A stretch of 64,000 nucleotides of DNA from Narthecium ossifragum (GCA_963920575.1 OY986970.1:21831274-21895273), one strand, 5' to 3'; positions 12,501 through 23,180 are shown, counted from the stretch's first letter. Notes: a model not told the origin generated them from the letters alone. Numbers and translations: made by a program.

Positions 12501-12913
12501 CTCCTACTTCATCCCTTCCAGCTACGTCTTCATTAGTTGAACCGCAATCTTTGGAAGTGAAAACGCTGCCTTTCAATTTGGAGGAAATACGTAATGAAGC
12601 CTATGATAATGCTATTAGTTATAAGGCTAGAACTAAAGAGTACCATGAGAGGTTCAGTGATCAGAGATCTTTTAAGGTGGGAGATAGGGTGTGGGGACTT
12701 AACGCTAGATTACGACTCTTTACAGGAAAACTTAAATCTAGATGGACTGGTCCATTCGAAGTTGCTCAAGTCTTTTCTCATGGGGCTGTTGAATTCCATC
12801 ATCCTAACGCTGATTCTACTTTTAAAGTAAATGGCCAAGGGTTAAAACGTTACATAAAAAATCCTCGTACCTTAGAAGCCACACAACGGTTGCACGAACC
12901 GGTTCCTGAGTAA
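9554..12913 (+). pseudogene. gag-pro: Athila A gag-protease fused to an integrase C-terminal tail
   Basis: One reading frame of 1120 codons has a single in-frame TAA at 10814-10816, where the aligned B protein has CAA. In order it has a retrotransposon Gag domain (KGKAKHWL about residue 150), a CX2CX4HX4C zinc knuckle (LCFLCSTHDHDVIDC), a proline/glutamine linker, and an aspartic protease with DLGASVNFMP near residue 743, the usual Athila variant of D-S/T-G. At about residue 1010 it passes directly into VGDRVWGLNARLRLF...RWTGPFEV, the C-terminal part of an Athila integrase. Reverse transcriptase, RNase H and the catalytic integrase core are missing, lost by an in-frame internal deletion. It could not replicate itself. 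Confidence 0.85.
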
Positions 12914-12924
12914 TGGTGCCGTCA

Positions 12925-12975
12925 TTTGGTCGAGCTAGAGACGTTAAACCAAGCGCTTGATGGGAGGCAACCCAT
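12925..12975 (+). other. Conserved Athila post-pol spacer
   Basis: GTCGAGCTAGAGACGTTAAA followed by GCGCTTGATGGGAGGCAACCC recurs after the B gag-protease ORF at about 22432-22475 with few changes. It marks the original end of pol, so it helps show that only the middle of pol was lost. Confidence 0.65.
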
Positions 12976-13214
12976 CCTTTATGTATTTCTAGGTAGTTTT
13001 CTTTCCTTCAAGTTTTCTTTGTTTGCTTGCGTACTTGCTGCTTATTTGCGTGTTTGAGTTTGAGTGTCTGATAATACTGTCGTGGTTGCCCGTGGTTGTT
13101 AATATTAATTGTTAGCTTGGGAAGGTCTATGCTTCAATTCTAATGGCCTGGAGAGGTCTCTATGTTTACTTTGCTAGTTGCAGCGTATTTTCCAGGGATT
13201 ATTATTTATTGCTG

Positions 13215-13760
13215 CCCGATTAATTGAGCCCGATCGATCCAGCCCTTCAAGGTCGATCGATCCTTCGTTTCGTCTGCATATATATTCATAGGACCTTACT
13301 TGGATCGATCTGTCTCATTGAGACCGATCGATCTGAGGTGGTTATTTTATTTAGACAAAACATGGTGTTTTTGCCACTCCCTCACCCGATCGATCCGTCT
13401 ATCACTCCATCGATTTTTTACTCCGTATGGTAGTCCGATCGATCGAGTCCTGGGAGCAGGATCGATCCGACTTGTTGATTTATTCTTGACAGAGCGTGGT
13501 GTTTTTGGCCCTATACCTTCCGATCGATCCGTCTATCCATCCTTCTCAAGGAGTATAGTTGGGTGAGTCGGATCGATCCTGCTCAACGAGTTCGATCGAT
13601 TGGGCATATTTATTCACTAAATCACCCGATCTCACCCGATGTTGCCACGTGGCGTTCGATCGATCCAACCCCAAGGGACGGATCGATCGAAGTCACGACG
13701 TTTGGGGTTATAAGGAGAGTTCGAGCGATCTTAGGGCTCATTCCCTTCGATCGATCCCCC
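13215..13760 (+). promoter_or_regulatory. U3-like GATCGATC module before the env-like gene (A)
   Basis: About a dozen GATCGATC-centred palindromes (CCGATCGATCC, GGATCGATCC, TTCGATCGATCC) are followed by a TATA-like GTTATAAGGA at 13708-13717 and then the leader of the env-like ORF at 13992. This is the same order as in the LTR: palindrome cluster, TATA, leader. Element B has a matching module at 22760-23180. I infer an internal promoter for the env-like gene. Confidence 0.5.
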
Positions 13761-13991
13761 TTTCTTCCTCTCCGTTCCGCCGATCCTCGTTCCTCCGTCC
13801 GACGGGTCTTCGTCCTCACCTCCGGCAAGACTTCCTCACCACCATCCTCCACCGCTCCACAGTCCCTTCCTCCGGCCTCCTTCCCCACTCACGGCCTCGC
13901 CGTTTCTTCCAAACCCATTCAACCTCTCCGCCCGTGGTTCCGTGCTTTCCGTTGCTCGTCGCTGGCGCCGTTCCTTGTCTTCATTCCCACC

Positions 13992-15421
13992 ATGGTGCGC
14001 GCGAAGAATGTCACGAAGAAGGGCCTCGGCGGCAAAGGGAAAGCCGCCGCCGCTTCTTCTTCCACCCCCACTGCCAAACGCCTCCCCTCGACTGCGGCTC
14101 CGACGAGTGCTTCTCCCCCAACATCCGCATCTTCGCCGGCTTCTTCCTCTTCCCCACCTCCGCCACGGCCGATCCGAGCCTCGAGAGCTCCACCATCTTC
14201 TTCGACGGCAGTCACTCCTTTTCTGGCAAGCGGAAGGCGTCGGCTGTGACTTCCTCCTCCGAACAAGTGCAGTGGCCTACCAAGCATAAGAAATCCCACC
14301 CGTCGACTGCTCCGACCGATGTCCGCAGCCTCCATCCTCGCTGGCAGCGCGAGCTCAACCTTGAGTACACCTTCGACGTCGAGTTTTTCCGCACGGTTGA
14401 GCACGAAAAAGACTCCATTGCGACCCTTGAGCGCCGGGGTCTCCTACTTGTGTGCACACCCAGCTCCACTGTCTATCCGCGGCTGGTGTGCATGTTTTAT
14501 CAGAACATGCAACCTATTCCTTTTGGGGACGCGCGCGACAAGAATACATCCCACCTGTACGCGTCCCGGCGGTTCACTTCCATGATCGACGGTGTAGAGG
14601 TAACTTTGAATCTCTGAGCGATCTGCGATTCATTGTCAATTCCGAAACGCTGCCGCGACCTCCACCGAGCGACGGTTAACGAGTATTACGTCCAGGAGTT
14701 CGACGCATACATGTTTCTTCGTCCGGACCGTTATCCCACCGACACCTTTTCTCGCGCCGAGCTGCCACTGCACATGTGGCTGGTCGACGATGTCATGCGA
14801 CGAAACGTCTTCCAGATGGGGCATGCTCAGTATCGGATCGGCGATCAGCTCCGCATGCTGTGGCTGTTGGCCAAGGACTGGGCGATGAGTATCCCGCAGA
14901 TGATCTTGGAGGACATCGATCAGTTCTATCGGATGACGGTACTGGATATGTGGCCGAGCTATGACGATGCCGCCTGCCCACATCCTCGGCTTATCTCCGC
15001 GGTTCTACAGCGCCAGGAGCGAGTTCCAGAGGGGGAGCCGATCGTGTCGCTGGATGCACTTCTGGCGGCACGGTTTCGTTCCGCCACCTGGAGCAAGGTC
15101 CTCGGCCACATGCGGAGGGCGGGTGTTTTGCTCTGTCAGCCGCGGCCCAGCCGATCACACCATGCACCGGAGTACGGGACAGTCGACCATCCTACGCTGG
15201 GAGAGATGTACAAAGAGTTCCACGGTGAGTTGGCACGGTTACACCAGCGCTTGGACGCTGTCGACGCAAGAGATGCAGCCTTCCAGGCAGACGTCTCGGC
15301 CATCCGGGCGGACCTCTCATACGTTCGTATGCGTCTCGACGATCTTCACCTGCCTTCGCCTGTGCTCGCTATCGTACCTTACTGTCCACCATCCTACCCT
15401 GAGGCCCCACCCCACCATTGA
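13992..15421 (+). pseudogene. Athila A env-like ORF (plant transposon-protein domain), broken
   Basis: Begins MVRAKNVTKKGLGGKGKAAA, aligned with MVRKHTAAIKKAAGKGKAAA in copy B. A basic, Ser/Ala/Pro-rich N-terminus is followed by the conserved block LEYTFDVEFFRTVEHEKDS, VYPRLVCMFYQNM, FTSMIDGVEVT, and a C-terminal heptad-like segment (LHQRLDAVDARDAAFQADV). I recall this as the plant putative transposon protein domain (Transposase_32) found 3' of pol in Athila-type elements. A frameshift near 14220 and an in-frame TGA at 14615-14617 break it. The TGA is consistent with CGA to TGA. No signal peptide or clear membrane anchor is visible, so 'env' describes position only. Confidence 0.7.
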
Positions 15422-17125
15422 GTCTTGTGCTTCGATGCTTGCTTAGATTACTTGTATATATGTTAGGTTTCTTGCGTCTATGGCCGTGTGCTGGCCAGTT
15501 TTGATTTGACTTGTGTGGTGGATGGACTCATTTTTGTACTTGCTTGGCATGTTATATACATAGTTTTTTGGCTCTGGGGGGGTGTATCCTGGGAGTGAGG
15601 GACGCTGATTGTGCTGGTCTATAACTGTGAGTATGTGGATGAATGTGGTTGCTAATTGTGTTCTGCAGGTGGAGCTTGGGGTAGTTTACATTTTCTGTCA
15701 TTGTGATGAATGTTTGTACAGCCATTGTGCTTACTGAATAAATAGAGGGAGTGCTGCTGAATTTTTCTCCAAATTTATGCTTATTCCTTATATTCCATAA
15801 ATGCATCACGGTGTATTCCTTCTATATTGCTACAGGGCATCTATGCAGTCGCATGCACACCTGGGAGCCATCACTCTATTTCTTGGTTTTCACACCTAAC
15901 CTTGACCTGCGATTTTGTTGTCTTTTTATCATCAAGGTTACTTCTTCGTATGAAGCATCTCAGGTTATCTCTACCCTATATTCTTGGCTTGCTTTTTATG
16001 ACTTAGTGTAATTGGGGACAATTACATTTAAGTTGGGGGGTAGAATTCTAGGAATTCATAGTTATTTATTTTAGGATAACCGAATTTTATACATCCCTTA
16101 TAACGTGTCAGACGAAGGAAGTTATGATGGTTATTGATGAAGATGCATCATTTAGAATAGTATTCAATGAGTTATTCAGAAATTCATATGCCACATAAAA
16201 TTCAGTAAATTTAACGATGCATGACATGAGTTCTGTACTTTAACACTTTTACCATGATTTAGGGATAACTTGACATATCCTATTGCACTTGAGCACTTTC
16301 ACATGTGAATGAGTTAAAGTTAGATTCTGAGCATGAAACTAGGATAGATCTATGATTTTAGGACATGTCACAGAAGATACATGGACACATACAGTTTTCT
16401 GTCCGCAAAAAGTATGTGTGTGCAAGGTGGAGGGGTTTCAACTTAGTAACCGGGCAGGGTGCCTAACCAGCGTGTTATTCGCGTAAAACGGTTGGATTCC
16501 CTAACACTGAGAGAATGGACTTTCAACTCAGTAACCGGGCATGGTACCTAACCAGCATGTTGTTCGCGTAAAACGGTTGAATGGCCTAACAGAAAAAAAA
16601 GGGATCTCATACTTAGTAACCGGGCAATGTGCCTAACAAGGTGTGTTGTTCGCATAAAACGGTTGAAGTCCCTTGTGAAAAAAAAAGAGAAATGAAAGAA
16701 AAAGGACAGAGATTGTTATGTGATAAGTGGAAAATATGTGCTTGCTTAGAATTGTGGCCTTGACTGGTGGAATGTTTGGATATAATGGATACTCTGACAC
16801 ATGTAGAACCGAATACACACACTACACGGATTGCTTAGATGAGCTTTAATCTTGTTCAAGTGCTTTGAAGTGTTTGAATGATGCTATTGATGGAATTATT
16901 CGCTTGCATTTTACTTGTGCTATGGGTTGATGGATGGAACTATGCATTTGAATCTATGTGTGCATATGAATGAATTTTGATCGTATAAGAACCGAAGCTA
17001 CATGAGGAGTGACTAATTGTTGATCGGAGGATTGCTCTTTATGAGTATCTTATTTCTTCTCTTTCCCTTCTAGTTATTTTTCTTTTGCTTTGCTCGAGGA
17101 CTAGCAAAGTTCAAGTTAGGGGGTG
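15422..17125 (+). other. 3' untranslated region of the Athila-like element
   Basis: Non-coding sequence between the env-like stop and the next LTR. It contains an ACATTTAAGTTGGGGGGTA block (about 16024) and an 85-bp tandem array. It ends with the polypurine-like AAGTTAGGGGGTG (about 17113-17125) directly before LTR B. Confidence 0.65.
16437..16680 (+). repeat. Three ~85-bp tandem repeats in the 3' UTR
   Basis: Each unit has AGTAACCGGGCA, then GCCTAAC or ACCTAAC, then CGTAAAACGGTTG (CATAAAACGGTTG in the last). Starts are near 16441, 16526 and 16611. The same three units occur in the duplicate at about 27544-27780. Confidence 0.85.
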
Positions 17126-18702
17126 TGATAAGACGTGAAAAGTGCATAAATCACCATTTTAACTTGGCCTTGTTAGTCTCCGAGCAAGGCCTTACTGATT
17201 GTTTTTACTCTTTTGCTGGTACAAGAGCCCCCAATGAGGATTGGATCAAATTCCGAGCTTAAACGATGTCATTCGGGCCAGTTTTTATGAAGAAGATCGA
17301 TCATTTATTGAAGGAGGATCGATCCTGTGCAATACATCAAGAACAAAGCCAATCAGTTCTGAAGGATCGATCCTCACTATGAGAAGGATCGATCATTTTT
17401 GCACATTTTTCCAGTGACAGAACGCAAATTCTAAATGATCGATCTTCACACACTGGAGGATCGATCTTCATCGGGGCACAGCCTGAATTCAAGAAGTAAA
17501 AGATCGATCCTTGCCTAGAGGAGGATCGATCCTTCACGGGACCAGCGATCACATGAAGTGGAGGATCGATCCTCCACCCTATGAGGATCGATCCTTTTGT
17601 GCCAGCCGAGCAAAATCAATGGCCCAGATCTAATCCGAGTGGGGGAGGCTTGTTTACTATAAATAGACCCCTTAGGGGGGATTTTGGGGGCTTCTCTTAG
17701 TTCTTTCTCCAGCCCTTCTAGGTTTCTTACCCAATTGAGAGGAGGACTTCTTGGAGGAAACCCATGGAAGGAGAGCTTCATCACCCTCCATCCATGGATC
17801 GATCCAAGATGAGTAGCTAACTTCCTTTCTCTTGGGATTTCCATGTAGTTGTATGATTCTTTTGTAGTTTTCCTAGGGTTTTTGATGTGTAATCTTTGGG
17901 ATTGATCTATTGTATGGATTTGAGCATTATTTCCTTATCTTTGTACATGGATTTCATATGATGAATGGATGAATGCCTTTCTTTGGTATGAGTTAGGACT
18001 TGTGCATGATAGGTGTTTGTTGTTATGCCCCAATGAGTTGGATGTGCTAGAAACACATCCAATGACATTGGGAGGATTACTAGCCCTAGATTAGAGATTA
18101 GGGATGCTAGAACCATCCCTATCTCTCTAATCAAAGGATCCATTCTATCTTTCTCTTGCATTGGATTCGAGGTGCTAGAACCATCTCGATCCAATGCCCG
18201 ACTCCATGCAATACCTTTACCTTGCGACAAATCGATCTTAATCGAAGGTTCGTTAGCGACGATAGAAGCTAATCACTCATTCGTCGACTTTGTGAATGTG
18301 ATTATTTCCGGCGGATGATCCTAAACCGACTTCCGTTGAGCGATAAGTGAGGCTAACCACCCGTGTGTCGACTTCTTGATTTCGATCGTCCCAATTGGAT
18401 TACACACCTCAATTCCTTAGGAGGCTACATTAGAACCTACAATGAAATGGAGATCCCAAGACCTCTCTATATTAGTTATATTTCTCTTCCCTTAGTTAAT
18501 TACTTTAATAGTCATTAATCCAAAACCCAAATCATTTTAACTAGTTGATTGGAGTTATCTATCGAGTATGTTAGTCAATTCTCATTTCCCTGCGGATCGA
18601 CCCGGACTCCCGCTAGCTACGTAGTAGTTAGTTAGGATTCGGTATAAATTGTAATCTTTGACGCCCTAGTCACTTTTAACGACGAGTGGTTTGGGCGCGT
18701 CA
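17126..18702 (+). mobile_element. Athila-like subfamily B, LTR (first)
   Basis: A 1577-bp LTR runs from TGATAAGACGTG to GGGCGCGTCA. A polypurine tract precedes it and a primer site follows, so it acts as the 3' LTR of the upstream internal region and the 5' LTR of the next. U3 carries about ten ATCGATC palindromes (17295-17600). CTATAAATAG at 17657-17666 is a clear TATA box. The partner is at 28233-29780. Confidence 0.85.
17657..17666 (+). promoter_or_regulatory. TATA box of LTR B
   Basis: CTATAAATAG sits after the ATCGATC palindrome cluster. The second LTR B has the same box at 28764-28773. Confidence 0.65.
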
Positions 18703-18708
18703 AGATTT

Positions 18709-18726
18709 TGGTGCCGTTGCGGGGGA
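18709..18726 (+). other. Primer-binding site of element B
   Basis: TGGTGCCGTTGCGGGGGA, 6 bp after the LTR, is the tRNA-Asp-type site with two changes from the A copy. Confidence 0.75.
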
Positions 18727-18963
18727 CTTGCTGATTTGAATTTCTTACTTGATAAATTCCTTCCTTCAATTAGATTGCTTTATTTTCTTTTATTACAAAA
18801 TACCAAAAATAGAACGTTGCTTATATTGTATATCTTGTTGTGGTTGTAGGTGAAGCTTCCGAGCGGCGAAGCGACTCATCTACGGGCGAAGATACAAGGT
18901 TCTTGGACCAGCCCACTGTAATGTATCTCTTACCTTGTATGGTCCAAATTCCTATATGTATGA

Positions 18964-21900
18964 ATGAGTGATGAAGATGATTCAGATCTAGATATCACAT
19001 TGCAAGCATTCCTAGATTCTAGGATATCTTCAAGCATACCCTTTCATAAGGACCTCCTTTTTCCTCAAGTCATGGATGCTCCCATCCCGGACCCCAATCA
19101 TAATGTCAATCCAATCCCGGACCGTAGGAGTATGAGGGATTATTATGTCCCTACTACTTTTGCACCTACATCGGGCATACAACAACCCGTTGTTCAAGCC
19201 GCACATTACGAGTTTAAGCCTCAATTCCTTCAATTCCTTCCAAACTTTCATGGCTTGAGTAATGAGGACTCTTACTATCACTTAGAAGACTTCCTCGAAA
19301 AGAGCTCCACGGTCAAAATCCCAAACTTTACCGAGGATGCTATGAGATTAAAGTTGTTCCCATTTACCTTGAAGGGCAAAGCCAAGCATTGGTTAGGATC
19401 CCTTGAGCCCCAAACGATCACTACTTGGGACCAATTACAAAGTGCTTTTCTAGAAAAGTTCTTTTCTATCGCTAAGACTCATGAAATGAGAACCCAAATA
19501 GCAACCTTTCGTAAAGAAGATGACGAACCTTTTCATGATGCTTGGGATAGATTTAAAGAGCTTCTTAGAAAATGCCCACACCATCAAATCCCTAAGTGGT
19601 CTCTTGTTGATTATTTTTACAATGGCCTTAGAATACGTCATCAACAAGATGTAGACACCGCTTGTGGTGGGGTGTTCATGACAAATCCCTATGAGGACTC
19701 ATGGGTTCTATTTGGAAAGCTTGCCATTAATTCCCAAAACCATGCCTACGCTTCAAGAAATGTTAGGGAGACTTCAAGTGCTAAGGGACAATCTAACCCG
19801 AGAGGATTGTTAGAGTTATCCGAAGCTACCCATGTTTCACAACAAATCGATACTCTAAGTAGGAAAGTTGATCAAGTTCTTGCTCATTCTTTGAATCAAA
19901 TTCCTACTCCTTCTTCATCGAGCTACCCACTCAATTCTCCATCTTTGGGAGAACTTTGCTTCTTATGCTCGACTCCCGGTCACCAAGTTACCGAATGCCA
20001 TTTGGCATGTGATTATCCGGAGCTCGTGCAAGAGCATATAAATGCGGTCTTCAATCAATCCAAGCCTACCTATGACCCATACTCAAATACATACAATCCC
20101 GGTCTTCGGGATCATCCAAATTTCTCATGGAGAAATCCCGGCCAACAACCTCCAAATGCATACAATGCTAGGCCTCCGATTGCGGGCAATCAAGCCCCGA
20201 GCTATCCTCCTAGGTATCAAGCACCATATCATTCTAACCAACCTCCACAATCTCAAACCACCTACCGGCCACCTCAAGCTCCTCAAGCATATCCACCTCA
20301 AGCCCCTCATGCATATCCCTCTCAAGTGGCGGGTTATCCTCAATCCTCTCATCCTCCTAATTGGAATCAAAGGCCACCTGGGCCTTCCCAATACCAAGCT
20401 CCCTACCAAGCCCATCAAGCCCCTCAAGCTCCTAAGCGTGATCCTTGTATTGAGGAAAGGCTTCTCAAGGCCTTGGATTCCTTTGAGACAAGTACCCAAC
20501 TTTTGCATTCTCATTCCCAATCCATTGCAAAGTTGGAAGTGCAAATAGGCCAATTGGCCAATACTATGGCAAGAAGGGAGGAGGGTAGACTTCCTAGTCA
20601 ACCCATATCAAACCCTAAGGGCCAACATTTCGTCGATTCCACTCACGAGGAAGTGCAAGCGGTCACTACCCTCCGGAGTGGAAAGATTTTTCCTAATGTG
20701 GAGATGTCCAAAGACACCACATTAGAGCAAGGGCTTGAACCTCATTTATCAACTTCAATGAATGACTCTCAAGCATCGCCTCATCATGCCCCTCATGATC
20801 CCTCAAGTTCATTGCCATCTTCCAAGGAAAATGAGCCTATTTCACTCGATCCACTACCAACTAAATCATACATTCCTAGGGCTCCATACCCTCAAGCATT
20901 AGTTGATCCTCAAACTACATCCCAACCTTGGAAGAGTGGCAAATATGAGGAAATGCTAGAACTTTTTAAGAAGGTCCACATCAACCTTCCCTTGTTGGAT
21001 GCCATTAAGCAAGTGCCTTCTTATGCCAAATTTTTGAAGGACTTGTGTACTCATAAGAGGCAATCCAAGTCTCATGTCTCTAAAAAGCTCTTCCTAACTG
21101 AGCAAGTTAGCTCGATTCTTCAACTCGATCTACCTCCGAAATTGAGAGACCCCGGTACTCCTACCATTTCTTGCATCATAGGAGATCAATTGATTGAGGG
21201 GGCTCTTCTTGATTTAGGAGCTAGTGTGAATCTTATGCCCTACTCCTTGTTTTGTAAGTTTGGCTTAGGAGAGCTCAAGCCGACCTCGATGACTTTGCAA
21301 TTGGCCGATAGATCTATCAAATCACCACGGGGTGTCTTTGAAGATATACTAGTCAAGGTCGAGAGTTGTGTTCTCCCGGTAGACTTCGTTGTACTTGACA
21401 TGGAACCGGGTCTTAGACATAGGAAGTCCATTCCCATCATACTTGGACGACCATTCTTGGCTACGGCCAATGCATGCATCAATTGTAGGACTGGCATCAT
21501 GACCGTTACCTTCGGGAATATGGAGTTGAAATTAAATATTTTTGATGCTGCTAAACAACCTATGCATGGGAATGAATGTTTTATGGTCGACTCTTTAGTG
21601 GATGATGATATTGTTGATGAATGTGCAAATGATGTGATGGTTGCTAATGTTGATAGAGATGATGCTTGTGAATCATTTGTCGATGCTTGGAATGATTATG
21701 ATGATGAGGAATGCTTGAATGGGTCACTTGGTAATGATGAAGAGGTTGATGATGATTGTTATGATATTAATCTTCCGGTATATCAATCATTCTACGAAGA
21801 CATACCCAATTATGAAGAGGATGTTTCTGATATCAATATGCCGGTCTATGAAGTTTTTGGTGAGGATATATCAATTTTTGGGGACTCCTATGATGTTAAT

Positions 21901-22350
21901 ATGCCTATCTATGAGGTGTTTTGGGAGGACATAACTAAGGTTGATGAGCCAAGTTTGGTTGTTTTCCAAGAAAGGTTATCAATCCCTCATGATTGTGATG
22001 ATGAAGGCCAATATATGTTGCCGGCATTAGAGACTTTTGAAATTTTGGATGAGGTCTTGCCCATTCTTAAATGTGATTATATAGGCGATGATTGTGTGAC
22101 CCCTTGGTGGAGGTATGCCTTTGATTTGTCACCTTCCACATCTTCCTCCACAATAATATTTGCCACAACACTATCATTGCTCATCTTGAATGCCACCCCA
22201 TTTCTCGCGTTCATGCATACATTCATTCGGCCTTATAAAACCGTTAATAAAGAACGTGATATCTTTTATGCTAAAATGGACACAAGGTTAAAATGGCTTG
22301 TGATGCAAGAAATGTGGTTTTATCATTGGCATTTAAATAAAGTTCTTTGA
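18964..22350 (+). CDS. gag-pro: Athila B gag-protease polyprotein, intact, no pol
   Basis: An unbroken 1128-codon ORF, starting at ATGAGTGATGAAG where A has an internal MSDD. Gag lies at about residues 30-290 (KGKAKHWL, ACGGVFMTNPYEDSW). A CX2CX4HX4C knuckle is near residue 332 (LCFLCSTPGHQVTEC), followed by a Pro/Gln-rich linker. The protease is at about 690-870 with DLGASVNLMP near 750 and IILGRPFLAT downstream. The rest is an acidic tail with three copies of a D-[IV]-N-[LM]-P-[VI]-Y motif (about 930-1000) and a hydrophobic stretch near residue 1065. No reverse transcriptase, RNase H or integrase follows; the post-pol spacer comes within 100 bp. Gag packages RNA and the protease would mature it; replication must depend on enzymes supplied by another element. 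Confidence 0.85.
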   Translation: MSDEDDSDLDITLQAFLDSRISSSIPFHKDLLFPQVMDAPIPDPNHNVNPIPDRRSMRDYYVPTTFAPTSGIQQPVVQAAHYEFKPQFLQFLPNFHGLSNEDSYYHLEDFLEKSSTVKIPNFTEDAMRLKLFPFTLKGKAKHWLGSLEPQTITTWDQLQSAFLEKFFSIAKTHEMRTQIATFRKEDDEPFHDAWDRFKELLRKCPHHQIPKWSLVDYFYNGLRIRHQQDVDTACGGVFMTNPYEDSWVLFGKLAINSQNHAYASRNVRETSSAKGQSNPRGLLELSEATHVSQQIDTLSRKVDQVLAHSLNQIPTPSSSSYPLNSPSLGELCFLCSTPGHQVTECHLACDYPELVQEHINAVFNQSKPTYDPYSNTYNPGLRDHPNFSWRNPGQQPPNAYNARPPIAGNQAPSYPPRYQAPYHSNQPPQSQTTYRPPQAPQAYPPQAPHAYPSQVAGYPQSSHPPNWNQRPPGPSQYQAPYQAHQAPQAPKRDPCIEERLLKALDSFETSTQLLHSHSQSIAKLEVQIGQLANTMARREEGRLPSQPISNPKGQHFVDSTHEEVQAVTTLRSGKIFPNVEMSKDTTLEQGLEPHLSTSMNDSQASPHHAPHDPSSSLPSSKENEPISLDPLPTKSYIPRAPYPQALVDPQTTSQPWKSGKYEEMLELFKKVHINLPLLDAIKQVPSYAKFLKDLCTHKRQSKSHVSKKLFLTEQVSSILQLDLPPKLRDPGTPTISCIIGDQLIEGALLDLGASVNLMPYSLFCKFGLGELKPTSMTLQLADRSIKSPRGVFEDILVKVESCVLPVDFVVLDMEPGLRHRKSIPIILGRPFLATANACINCRTGIMTVTFGNMELKLNIFDAAKQPMHGNECFMVDSLVDDDIVDECANDVMVANVDRDDACESFVDAWNDYDDEECLNGSLGNDEEVDDDCYDINLPVYQSFYEDIPNYEEDVSDINMPVYEVFGEDISIFGDSYDVNMPIYEVFWEDITKVDEPSLVVFQERLSIPHDCDDEGQYMLPALETFEILDEVLPILKCDYIGDDCVTPWWRYAFDLSPSTSSSTIIFATTLSLLILNATPFLAFMHTFIRPYKTVNKERDIFYAKMDTRLKWLVMQEMWFYHWHLNKVL

Positions 22351-22759
22351 AAATGGCTTCGTTCTCGCATTTCTAGATGCGACCACCATTTAGAGGGGAC
22401 ATCGAAATTTTATGGGTGAGCTTGCATTGTGTCGAGCTAGAGACGGTAAATTTAGCGCTTGGTGGGAGGCAACCCATCCTTTCTTCATATTTTTCTGAAT
22501 TTGTTTGTTATTTCTTCTTTGCATGATTGATTGTTTTTCCCATTATTTGCATGTTTGATTTTGGTGTGTTTTTGATTTGATCTTTGTTGGAATAATTGTG
22601 ATGTCAAGATGGTATGTTGAATTTGTGGGATGAATGATGTGTTGTCTGGTTTGGAGGTTTGTATTGTGCTATTTTAATGCCTAAGGAGCCTAGTATTCAT
22701 GTTTGGGGTGTGTGGGGCGAATTCCCAGGTTTTCAGCCCAGTTTTGCATTTTGGTACAT

Positions 22760-23180
22760 AAATGATCGATCCTCCAACCTGAGAGGATTGATCCTTTATG
22801 TCCGATTGAATGTACGCTGGAACCTGGGGGCGAGTGATCGATCCTTCAATACCCCATGATCGATCATTTTTGCGAATTTATTCGTGACAGGGGGTTGGTT
22901 TTGAGAAGATCGATCCTTCCATCTCTAAGGATCGATCATTTTTGCGAATTTATTCGTGACAGAGGGATGATTTCTGGATGATCGATCCTTGAGCATAGAA
23001 AGATCGATCTTACTTACTTATACACGTCAGCACGACTTAAGTGAGAACCGTTATGATGCTGCCACGTGTTCAAAAGATCGATCTTGCTCTCTCAGGAGAT
23101 CGATCTTTTGCGGGGATGGTTAAAAAAATATATAGGCGCGGGAGATCGACTTAGGGCCCCAAGCCCTAAGATCGATCCTC
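22760..23180 (+). promoter_or_regulatory. U3-like GATCGATC module before the env-like gene (B)
   Basis: ATCGATC palindromes recur about every 40-60 bp. Between them is GATCATTTTTGCGAATTTAT then TCGTGACAG, closely matching LTR B (GATCATTTTTGCACATTTTT then CCAGTGACAG, 17390-17420). A TATA-like AAATATATAGG is at 23126-23136, followed by a leader to the env-like ATG at 23590. I infer a U3-derived internal promoter. Confidence 0.55.

Larger units (their letters stand above)
15160..18702 (+). repeat. Direct duplication, copy 1 (env tail + 3' UTR + LTR B)
   Basis: From CCATGCACCGG at 15160 to the LTR end at 18702, the sequence recurs at 26266-29780 with only scattered substitutions and a ~25-bp deletion in copy 2 (near 29412). 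Because the join at 26265/26266 falls inside the env-like coding region, the unit is not a natural element. Confidence 0.9.

Noticed and set aside
13992..15421. True retroviral-type envelope protein
   Set aside because: No signal peptide, cleavage site or membrane anchor is visible. The similarity is to the plant transposon-protein domain only.
16437..16680. CRISPR-like array
   Set aside because: Only three 85-bp tandem units, in a plant retrotransposon 3' UTR, with no spacers.
20042..20601. ORFs overlapping the B gag linker in other frames
   Set aside because: They are shadows of the Pro/Gln-rich linker in the real frame.
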